Shown here: one piece after another, positions 11,498-21,816 of the stretch
Layout of the letters: every line of letters begins with the position of its first letter
Position numbering within the stretch: the first letter of the stretch is position 1
Made by a program: the position numbers and the translations under genes
Notes under the pieces: model-generated
Databases searched by the model: none
Told to the model about the DNA's origin: nothing
The model's input: the letters and a program-made list of their open reading frames with translations, nothing else
From: Saussurea involucrata
Lineage: Eukaryota; Streptophyta; Magnoliopsida; Asterales; Asteraceae
Direction: 5' to 3'
Assembly: GCA_033807775.1 (NCBI GenBank)
Contig: CM066312.1
Span: 27,687,696 to 27,751,695, forward strand
DNA length: 64,000 nt

Positions 11498-13223
11498 TGT
11501 AACAACCCGGTTTCCAAATAGATAACAAATAACATACATTGCCTAACATCGTTACATAACAAAGATACATCATATATCAAATGAGGTCCTTTAGTCTTTA
11601 CAACCAAAATATGGTATTTCGTTACAATTTTTCGCTAATTACATACACGATATTTAGTAATGAAACTATAATTACAAAACACATCTTAGTCTTCAAATCA
11701 TAAGTCTTCACAAAAGCTATCCACTGATTATTTCTCTTAATTGCTCTTATCCGATCCACGCCCTGGAATACATATTTAAAACAAAATGAGGGTTAGACCT
11801 AAAGGTCTAGTGAGAAAATCCCTGTTTCTTTGAAAATCCTTTGCACACCACCATTCACATAATACAAACACAATTACCAGTTATGACTCAATCATCATGT
11901 ATTTTCCCATCTCATTCTCTTGGCCATATTAGTTGGTTGCAAGCAAACTAATAAATTAACTTCGATGTACGACAATTACAGCCAACAACGTTGTACGAAT
12001 ATTACAGCCAACACACCGGTCCTAAGCCCGGCCAACGTATTCTCGTATAGTAGAATACTCATGTAAATACAATATCTCAATATATTACGTTTCAGACATA
12101 AGCACATAATCACACCATCTATTAGATTCCCAATCCACACATAAATGTATTCAAGTTTAAAAACGTTTTAAAGTAAAACTCACCTGTTTGCTTATCAAAA
12201 ACTCTTTCTAGTCTTTTCCACAAAGAATTCTGCTTTCACCTTCGATTCACAGTATCTAAAACAAATAGATACAAATATCTTTTTACCAAATAGAACACAT
12301 AAGTCTTACTAAAGCTTGGAACTCTAAAGAACTCCAATCCTCAAATGTTACCCCCAAACCCGAACTTAAGTCGAGTCCACAGTACATTTAGTCTTCATTC
12401 ACTCCCTGTCCAATAACTAACAATACATAGGTTACTGGAAAGTCAAAAGCATCTAAACTCTCAAACTTGTCCAAACAGCTAAAGTTCCCGGACAACCCAA
12501 ACTTCCCGGATAACACAGACTATCCGGACAACACAACTATCCTGTAAACATCAACTTTCCGGATAACATAACCAATCCGGATAACACAACTATCCGGACA
12601 GCGTGAACAATCTGGGTAACATCCGGACTCCAAAGCAATCCGGATACTATCCGGTATCTCATGTCAACCGAAAACTTAATGAAAAGAGAAACTTACCGGG
12701 TGAGACTCGTCCGGACACCATCGAAAAGGGACTACCCGGACAATAGCAACAAGATTACCCGGACACATTCGACTTATCCGGAAACTACTGACTGTTCATC
12801 ACTTTTTACCCAGAAATCGACTGGAATTACTACCAGAAGTGAAATCGATGATTCTAATCCGATAGGAACTATCTACTAACAATTACCAACAAAAAATACA
12901 AAGCAACATACCTTAATTCCTCTTCCAAGTAAACCAATTTGAGCTTTAACCTAACTTTCCTTCTTTTCTCCTTCTTGCTCTCTCAAAACACACACACACA
13001 CACACTGGAATGATTCTGGATATTTGCAGATAATGAAAATATCTGAATATCCTAAGGGATATTATCTAACCATATTTACCCTCTAAACCTTAAGCTTTCC
13101 ATTAATGACCCAAAACACCCTTAACTCTTAAATTAACCCAAACTTACCCTAAACATTAATTATAATGTTAAATAAATTTAACGGAACTAACATTTAACTA
13201 ACGAACTTACCCGGGGTATTACA
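11498..13223 (-). repeat. G2 LTR, unit A (3' LTR)
   Basis: 1726 bases from TGTAACAACC to GGTATTACA (plus-strand reading). It contains a CCGGACA cluster at about 12485-12790 and a short CA tract near 12990-13006. It shares private variants with the unit B copy at 19978-21711. Confidence 0.93.
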
Positions 13224-13240
13224 TCATCTCCCCCTTAAAA
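13224..13240 (-). other. G2 polypurine tract, unit A
   Basis: The minus strand reads CTTTTAAGGGGGAGATGA directly before the 3' LTR. Confidence 0.88.
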
Positions 13241-13261
13241 GAATTCCGTCCCAGAATTCGG

Positions 13262-15217
13262 TTAGGCAAAAAGATACGGGTACTTAGTTCTCATTTCTGA
13301 TTCCGATTCCCAAGTAGCATCCTGACCCCTATGGTGTCGCCACTGAACCTTCACTTGTCTGATTTCCTTATTCCGCAAAACCTTTACTTTACGGTCAACA
13401 ATGGCTTCAGGTTCTTCCACATAATTCAACTTTTCATCAACTTGTATGTCGGGTAGAGAAACTGCCTGATCTGGTGTAACCAAACACTTTCGAAAGTTCT
13501 ATATATGAAACGCGTTGTGAATCCTGCTTAACTCGGGCGAAAGATCCAACCTGTATGCTACTTCACCGATCCTTTCTGTAATTGCAAACGGTCCAATGTA
13601 CCTCGGGCCCAGTTTACCTTGTTTCCCAAATCGGATGAATCCTTTCCAAGGCGAGACATTTAACATCACAAAATCTCCAACTTGGAATTCTAACGGCTTT
13701 CGGCGTCGGTCGGCGTAGCTTTTCTGTCTGTCTTGAGCCACTTTCAATCTTTCCCGAATCTGAGTAATTTTATCCGCGGTTAACTGAACTATATCTGGCC
13801 CCACTAGCTGTGTCTCTCCCACTTCGTTCCAACACAAAGTAGTTCGACATTTTCTACCATACAAAACTTCAAACGGTGCCGCTTGAATGCTGGAATGATA
13901 ATTGTTATTGTAGGCAAATTCGATCAATGGTAAATGCTTATCCCACGATCCCCCAAAATCAACAATGCAAGCCCGGAGCATATCTTCTAATGTCTGAATC
14001 GTTCGTTCACTCTGACCGTCAGTTTGAGGATGATATGCTGTGCTTAATTTTATATGCGTCCCCATTTCCTTTTGAAAACTTCTTCAGAATCTTGAAGTAA
14101 AACGACTATCACGATCAGAAATGATCGAGATTGGAATTCCATGTCGAGTTACTATTTCGTCAATGTACAATTTAGCTAATCGTTCCAATGAATCAGTTTC
14201 CTTTATCGGTAAAAAGTGTGCAGACTTCGTCAACCTGTCAACTATCACCCAAATAGAAACAAATCCCTTCGGAGTCCTTGGTAGCTTTGTGATGAAATCT
14301 GTAGTAATCTGATCCCATTTCCACATCGGTATTTCTAATCGTTGTAACTGACCAAACGGCTTTTGATGTTCAATCTTTACCTTCTTACACGTAGTACAAC
14401 CTTCCACATGTTGAGCAATACTTCTTTTTATTCCCGACGACCAATAGAATTGATTTAGGTCTTTGTACATCTTATTCGTACCTGGATGAATAGAGAATCG
14501 AGATTGATGAGCTTCTTGTAGTACACAATCACGTAAACCACCCAAACGAGGCACCCAAATTTTGTTCCCCAGACACAATAACCCACGATCATATTTCACT
14601 AGCAATGCTGATAACCCCACTAACCGTTCTGATTTCAAATATTCTTCCTGATAGGGTTCTACTTGACACTTCTTCAGTTCGTCGAAAATATTAGGTAGAA
14701 GCTCAGTTCGTAGTGCAATAGCTTTTATTGTTCCACTTCTTTCTTGACGACTCAGCGCATCAGCTACCACGTTCGCCTTTCCCGGATGATAAAGGATTTC
14801 ACAGTCATAATCATTCACCAATTCTAGCCATCTTCTTTGCCTCATATTTAATTCCTTCTGATCAAAAAGATGTTGGTGACTCTTATGATCGGTATAAATT
14901 TGACATTTAGAGCCGTAAAGATAATGTCTCCAAATCTTCAACGTGAATACAACTGCTGCCAGTTCCATGTCGTGTGTAGGATACTGTCTTTCATGATCTT
15001 TTAACTGACGAGAAGCATAAGCAATAACCTTTCCACGCTGCATAAGTACACATCCCAATCCCAGTTTGGAAGCATCACTATAAACAACAAAATCTTTGGA
15101 ACCTTCCGGTAGTGACAAAATCGGCGCACTGCAAAGTTTCTCTTTCAATACCCTGAATGCTTCATCCTGTTCTGCTTTCCATTCAAACTTTAGATTTTTT
15201 CGAGTCAGCTTAGTCAA
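13262..15217 (-). pseudogene. G2 unit A pol: RNase H, integrase, chromodomain, broken
   Basis: From 15217 it runs through the late RT and RNase H (VVYSDASKLGLG, TDHKSHQHLF) and the integrase zinc region (HPGTNKMYKDL, CTTCKKVK) to TTDFITKLP, VDRLTKSAHF, ISDRDSRFTSRF. A TGA stop near 14084 stands where G1 and G3 have TGG (Trp) and unit B has TTA (Leu). The frame continues 14065-13499 (YHPQTDGQSER, YIGPFAITERIG) to a TAG near 13499 (Ser in unit B), then 13483-13262 with a complete chromodomain-like tail (VEEPEAIVD, KVQWRHHRGQDATWE) ending YPYLFA. Unit A alone keeps that tail. Confidence 0.9.
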
Positions 15218-16311
15218 AGGCGTCGCGATACGAGAGAAGTCTTTTATAAACTTTCGATAGTAGCCGGCTAAACCCAGAAAACTACGTACTTCGGTTGGCG
15301 TTCTCGGCGGTTCCCATTTTCAATCGCTTCCACTTTCATCGGATCCACTTGAATGCCTTTCTCGAAAACTACATGCCCCAGAAACTGAACTTCTCGTAGC
15401 CAGAATTCACATTTCGAAAATTTAGCATACAAGTTTTCTTTCTTCAATAACTCCAGAATCAAACGAAGATGTGGATACTTGTTCTTGATCGTGCGCTTAT
15501 TCAGTTCCCGGTAGTCAATACACATTCTCATCGAACCATCCTTCTTTTACACAAACAAAACTGGTGCTCCCCACGGTGAAGAACTAGGTCTGATGAAACC
15601 TTTATCTGAAAAATCCTGCAGTTGTGTCATCATCTCTTTCATCTCTGGAGGTGCCAGTCGATACGGTGCACGAGCAATAGGAGCGGCTCCAAGAATCAGA
15701 TCTATACCAAACTCTACTTGTCTAACGGGCGGAAGGCTAGTCAAATCTTCCGGAAAGACTTCCGGAAATTCACAAACAACCGGAATATCTTCCAGTTTAT
15801 TCTTTTCTAGCTTAGTATCTATCACATAAGCTAAGTAACTCGGACAACCTTTATTGATACACTTACGAGCTTTCAACAAAGAGATAAGACAAGACTGATG
15901 ATTTATACGGTCGCCATAAATCACTACTGGTCCCTTCTCAGGTAGAACAACATTTATCAACTTCTTATCACAAACTATATTAGCCTGATTCTCAGCTAAC
16001 CAATCCATTCCCACTACCACATCAGACTCGATCAAGGCTATAGGAAATAACTGAATCGGTACTCCACACCCTTCTATATTTATCACACAACTATCAAAAA
16101 TCTCTTTAACGGATACTTGACTATCATTTGCAGTTTCTACCATTAAAGCATGATCTAACACTTTAGGCTTTAAACGCAGATAAGCAGCAAATGTAGGAGA
16201 CACGAACGATCGGTTTGCATTGGAGTCAAATAACACTTTAGCACGTGTAGAGTTTATTAAAAATGTACCTGTAACCACATCCGGAGTTTCCTCCGCTTCT
16301 TGTGCTGTCAT
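15218..16311 (-). pseudogene. G2 unit A pol: protease and RT with RT core deleted
   Basis: From 16311 (MTAQEAEETPDVV) the protease block is VLFDSNANRSF, so the catalytic Gly of DSGA is Asn. It continues through GVPIQLFPI and VVGMDWLAEN to RT (SSPWGAPVLFV). TAA near 15547 replaces AAA (Lys). RMCIDYREL to NKYP then joins directly to HLRLILELL. The 99 residues between, including the FIDDIL active site, are missing. A one-base loss in a T run near 15318 shifts the frame at EAIE. Confidence 0.9.
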
Positions 16312-17508
16312 CTGAAATGCACGACCCCTTTGTTCCTTGTGGCTCTAATCTTGGTACTACCGGTCTGACAACCGCTGGTTTCCATGATGTACCCACTTGC
16401 TGTATTCTTCCCCTCGGACAATCAGACTGAATGTGATCCGGAGAATTACATGAGAAACAAAACCGCGTCATTCGAAAGTCTTTAACAACATGCCCGGTTT
16501 TCCCACACCTAAAACAAACCCGAGAATCAACTTGACAATTTCCATGGTAGATACGATTGCATTTCGGACAAGGTCTTTCCGCTGGTCGGAAAGGTGGACG
16601 GCTATCAAATCGTTGAAACCTGGGCTTCTTCGGATCATACTGCGGTCCTTCCCACTTTCTTTTACCCACACCTTTATCACTAATACTTCTCCCTTTATCC
16701 TGCACCACGGTTTCCGCGGCGTCTACTGCAGCGGAGAAAGTTTCTGGTCCTTTTGCAATCACAAAACTTCTAACTTCTGCATTCAATCCGAAGATAAACC
16801 TTTCAATCTTCATTGCCTCCGTGGCAACGTAGTATTCCGCGAAACGAGACTTTTCCAAAAAACAAGCGGTGTAGTCCCGAACTGATAGATTCCCTTGCTG
16901 CAAGTTCATAAACTCCCCCTCCAGTTGTTTAACCGCTGCATGAGGACATAATTGTTTCCTGAAAGCTATCACGAATTCTTCCCAAGAGTAAGTAGAATAT
17001 ATATCAGATCCTCCCGAGGAAATATGAGCTTCCCACTAGTATAGGGCATCGCCTTTCAACATTGCAGTTCCATAGAGTACTCTATCCTCTTCAGCGCATT
17101 TACTAGTCTTGAAGATAGCTTCTATTTCTTTCAGCCACCTCATAGCTTTCACGGGGTCCCTGTCTCCTGCGTAGGTCGGAGGCTTACAACTTAGGAACAT
17201 TTTATAATCACATTTCTTCACCACTGGTACGACAGTAGGTGTAATGGGCATCTCCTCTTCATGAGTAGGATCTGGTCTTTCTGTTTCAGTATTATGAGTT
17301 TGGTTGAACATAACTTGGATATTGGCTTGTAATCTTCCCATTTCAGCTGCTAAGTCGTCTCTTGTAACAAATTCCGTGCCGCGCCCCTGAACTCTGCCTC
17401 CAGTTCTGCCTCTACCTCTTTCTCCCCTCTTCCCCTTGCCCCAACTGTTGGATTTGTCCAATTAGGATTTCCTCCTCCCCGATTCGTTAGTCTAGTACCG
17501 CTTGCCAT
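16312..17508 (-). pseudogene. G2 unit A gag, broken
   Basis: ATG is at 17508-17506 (MASGTR). A one-base deletion in a C run near 17435 shifts the frame relative to unit B. The capsid-like region 17461-17036 (YKMFLSCKPPTY, RDPVKAMRWLKEIE) ends at TAG near 17036, where G1 and G3 have TGG (DALYWWE). It resumes 16972-16312 with EFMNLQQGNL and knuckles CPKCNRIYHGNC, CFRCGKTGHVVKDF (last Cys lost) and CFSCNSPDHIQSDC. The gag end is in a different frame from pol. Confidence 0.88.
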
Positions 17509-17756
17509 TCTGTAGATTCAAACAAGGTTACCATACACATAAGCACATACCCCATATAACAAGGTATTCCAGTTCAACATGTACCTGTAAGATCACAATT
17601 ACACTGGCCAGGGGTAAATCTGAAATTACCTTACATGATGTTCCTTCTACCTTTTTATATTTAACACCCCAAGAATCTACAATAATAGGGACATCCTACT
17701 TCACATGCAGTTTAAGTCTAGGTACAGATACTAATACCTAAATCCCTTAAACTAGG
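17509..17756 (-). other. G2 unit A 5' leader
   Basis: Noncoding leader between PBS and gag. The conserved hairpin lies at about 17598-17619 but has a C-A mismatch in the stem. Nothing else is recognised. Confidence 0.75.
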
Positions 17757-17768
17757 ACTCTGATACCA
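17757..17768 (-). other. G2 unit A primer-binding site
   Basis: The minus strand reads TGGTATCAGAGT: eleven of the twelve tRNA-iMet PBS positions, with T for C at the end. Unit B has the same change. Confidence 0.88.
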
Positions 17769-17770
17769 TT

Positions 17771-18506
17771 TGTAACAACCCGGTTTCCAAATAGATAACA
17801 AATAACATACATTGCCTAACATCGTTACATAACAAAGATACATCATATATCAAATGAGGTCCTTTAGTCTTTACAACCAAAATATGGTATTTCGTTACAA
17901 CTTTTCGCTAATTACATACATGATATTTAGTAATGAAACTATAATTACAAAACACATCTTAGTCTTCAAATCATAAGTCTTCACAAAAGCTATCCACTGA
18001 TTATTTCTCTTACTTGCCCTTATCCGATCCACGCCCTGGAATACATATTTAAAACAAAATGAGGGTTAGACCTAAAGGTCTAGTGAGAAAATCCCTGTTT
18101 CTTTGAAAATCCTTTGCACACCACCATTCACATAATACAAACACAATTACTAGTTATGACTCAATCATCATGTATTTTCCCATCTCATTCTCTTGGCCAT
18201 ATTAGTTGGTTGCAAGCCAACTAATAAATTAACTTCGCTGTACGACAATTACAGCCAACAACGCTGTACGAATATTACAGCCAACACACCGGTCCTAAGC
18301 CCGGCCAACGTATTCTCGTATAGTAGAATACTCATGTAAATACAATATCTCAATATATTATGTTTCAGACATAAGCACATAATCACACCATCTATTAGAT
18401 TCCCAATCCACACATAAATGTTTTCCAGTTTAAAAATGTTTTAAAGTAAAACTCACCTGTTTGCTTATCAAAAACTCTTTCAAGTCTTTTCCACAAAGAA
18501 TTCTGC
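17771..18506 (-). repeat. G2 5' LTR, unit A, truncated at the duplication breakpoint
   Basis: 736 bases matching the start of the LTR at 26265. At 18506 it switches to X sequence. The two parents share only TT at the switch. Confidence 0.92.
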
Positions 18507-19977
18507 TTGTCATAGAAGTTTTGTTGAGAAGGAAAAATTCGAATTTCGGTTGAAAGTCGAGGGAACATGGAAAGTGTTGGGCTCAATAACCATTGGTTGT
18601 ATGAGAAGTAGATTTTGAGGACGGAATCTCTTTAAGGTTGGGCGGATTGTAACACCCGGAAAATTCCATGTAAGTAAGATTCTAAGTCATATGCAAATTT
18701 TGTCATTATTATAGTCTTAATAAGTAAATTACGGATTAGATGTAATTGGTTATGGAAATGGTTAAGAAATTAGATGAGAATATCATTTTCTGCCTTTCTC
18801 GACCGCCACCCAGTCGGGACCGAACGGACCCAGTCGAGCAAGACAGAGATCGCTTGATCTGTGGGTTAGAATGGCCCAGTCGGGAAAGACTGGACCCGGT
18901 CGGGCACGTGTCTGATCCTCATAAAACCCGATTTTCAGCCTCCTTATTCATTTGTTCTCTTCACCAAACCCTATCCCCTCTCTTCCAACTCGATCCAAAC
19001 CCTCCCATTTCACCAAATCAAAATCTCTAAGTTCATCTAGAAGATTAAGAGCTAAATATTCAAGTTTTGTGGGTGGAAGATCATCATCTTCATCTTCTTC
19101 ATCATCTCCTTACCATTGTTGACCATATTTTGGGGGTTAGAAACCAATCGGTAAATCATTCTAACCATTTCTAAACCTTTGTTATTGTTAATACCTTTCA
19201 TTTTAACCTTATAGAACACCTCTCTTGATGTATCTCTCATATTATGGGTTTTGACCTATTTTGGGTATTTTGGGAGATTTGAGATCTTGACAAGATTTGT
19301 ACGGATCAGATTTTGGGGAGTTACTCTTGGTGTATTTTAGGTTGTTTATGACCTAAACAAGATTTCTAGTGATGGATGTTTATGGATCTAAAGCCTTCAC
19401 CAAGGAAGCTCAAGATTGGGGAAAATCTAGATTTAGCCTAAATCTAGCAAGGTGAGTTCAAGTTGATTTGTGAAAACGTTGTACATGCCAAAAATGTTAT
19501 TTTCCAAGTATTTGTGTGTTTTACTTAAAATTATCAATTGTTGACTTATTTGGTAAGTTTGACCCTATTGAAGTGTTTAACTTTATAAAGTTTGTAAAAC
19601 ACCCATATTTGGGATTTTGGATGTAATTTTATTTCCGAAAAACCACTAGGAAAGCGTTACAAGTTTGCATGCATATTCCAATTTGAGATTTCCTCATTAT
19701 GTTTCAATCGAAATCTTCGAACGATGAAAACATATTGATTATTGTTTTTAAACTTGGAACTGACACAAATCATTTTATGTTTTAACCAAAGAATATTTAT
19801 GGACCGTTTCACCGTTTTTGTGAAATAAACTGACGCATGCGAACTTTGTTGGTGAATTTTGTTCGATGTCATTTTATGGTTAAAATGGAATATTTGGAGT
19901 CGGATGTCGTTTAAACTCCTTTTGAAGTACGTACAAACCTTTTGCTGCACCCTATTTAAAGTAGAAAATTACTTTAC
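18507..19977 (+). repeat. Duplicated X1 end and X2 start
   Basis: 1471 bases copying 10027-11497 with a handful of single-base differences, mostly transitions. It holds the X1/X2 junction at 18648. No gene is supported. Confidence 0.92.
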
Positions 19978-21711
19978 TGTAACAACCCGATTTCCAAATA
20001 GATAACAAATAACATACATTGCCTAACATCGTTACATAACAAAGATACATCATATATCAAATGAGGTCCTTTAGTCTTTACAACCAAAATATGGTATTTC
20101 GTTACAATTTTTCGCTAATTACATACACGATATTTAGTAATGAAACTATAATTACAAAACACATCTTAGTCTTCAAATCATAAGTCTTCATAAAAGCTAT
20201 CCACTGATTATTTCTCTTAATTGCTCTTATCCGATCCACGCCCTGGAATACATATTTAAAACAAAATGAGGGTTAGACCTAAAGGTCTAGCGAGAAAATC
20301 CCTGTTTCTTTGAAAATCCTTTGCACACCACCATTCACATAATACAAACACAATTACCAGTTATGACTCAATCATCATGTATTTTCCCATCTCATTCTCT
20401 TGGCCATATTAGTTGGTTGCAAGCAAAATAATAAATTAACTTCGATGTACGACAATTACAGCCAACAACGTTGTACGAATATTACAGCCAACACACCGGT
20501 CCTAAGCCCGGCCAACGTATTCTCGTATAGTAGAATACTCATGTAAATACAATATCTCAATATATTATGTTTCAGACATAAGCACATAATCACACCATCT
20601 ATTAGATTCCCAATCCACACATAAATGTATTCAAGTTTAAAAACGTTTTAAAGTAAAACTCACCTGTTTGCTTATCAAAAACTCTTTCTAGTCTTTTCCA
20701 CAAAGAATTCTGCTTTCACCTTCGATTCACAGTATCTGAAACAAATAGATACATATATCTTTTTACCAAATAGAACACATAAGTCTTACTAAAGCTTGGA
20801 ACTCTAAAGAACTCCAATCCTCAAATGTTACCCCCAAACCCGAACTTAAGTCGAGTCCACAGTACATTTAGTCTTCATTCACTCCCTGTCCAATAACTAA
20901 CAATACATAGGTTACTGGAAAGTCAAAAGCATCTAAACTCTCAAACTTGTCCAAACAGCTAAAGTTCCCGGACAACCCAAACTTCCCGGATAACACAGGC
21001 TATCCGGACAACACAACTATCCTGTAAACATCAACTTTCCGGATAACATAACCAATCCGGATAACACAACTATCCGGACAGCGTGAACAATCTGGGTAAC
21101 ATCCGGACTCCAAAGCAATCCGGACACTATCCGGTATCTCATGTCAACCGAAAACTTAATGAAAAGAGAAACTTACCGGGTGAGACTCGTCCGGACACCA
21201 TCGAAAAGGGACTACCCGGACACTAGCAACAAGATTACCCGGACACATTCGACTTATCCGGAAACTACTGACTGTTCATCACTTTTTACCCAGAAATCGA
21301 CTGGAATTACTACCAGAAGTGAAATCGATGATTCTAATCCGATAGGAACTATCTACTAACAATTACCAACAAAAAATACAAAGCAACATACCTTAATTCC
21401 TCTTCCAAGTAAACCAATTTGAGCTTTAACCTAACTTTCCTTCTTTTCTCCTTCTTGCTCTCTCAAAACACACACACACACACACACACACACTGGAATG
21501 ATTCTGGATATTTGCAGATAATGAAAATATCTGAATATCCTAAGGGATATTATCTAACCATATTTACCCTCTAAACCTTAAGCTTTCCATTAATGACCCC
21601 AAACTCCCTTAACTCTTAAATTAACCCAAACTTACCCTAAACATCAATTATAAAGTCAAATAAATTTAACGGAACTAACATTTAACTAACGAACTTACCC
21701 GGGGTATTACA
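19978..21711 (-). repeat. G2 LTR, unit B
   Basis: A copy of 11498-13223. It is 8 bases longer, apparently from the CA tract at about 21468-21493. It has a CCGGACA cluster at about 20965-21260. Its left neighbour is the duplicated X2, again ending TTTAC. Confidence 0.92.
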
Positions 21712-21728
21712 TCATCTCCCCCTTAAAA
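21712..21728 (-). other. G2 polypurine tract, unit B
   Basis: Same purine run as in unit A, directly before the LTR at 21711. Confidence 0.87.
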
Positions 21729-21816
21729 GAATTCTGTCCCAGAATTCGGTTAGGCAAAAAGATACGGGTACTTAGTTCTCATTTCTGATTCCGATTCCCA
21801 AGTAGCATCCTGACCC

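Larger units (their letters stand above)
10027..18506. repeat. Unit A of 8.48-kb tandem duplication
   Basis: It runs from the last 141 bases of X1 through X2-left, a complete G2 LTR, the G2 internal region and the first 736 bases of the other G2 LTR. At 18506/18507 the sequence jumps from LTR (TTCTGCTT) back to the X1 sequence of 10027 (GTCATAGAAG). The offset between units is exactly 8480 up to the first CA tract. Confidence 0.92.
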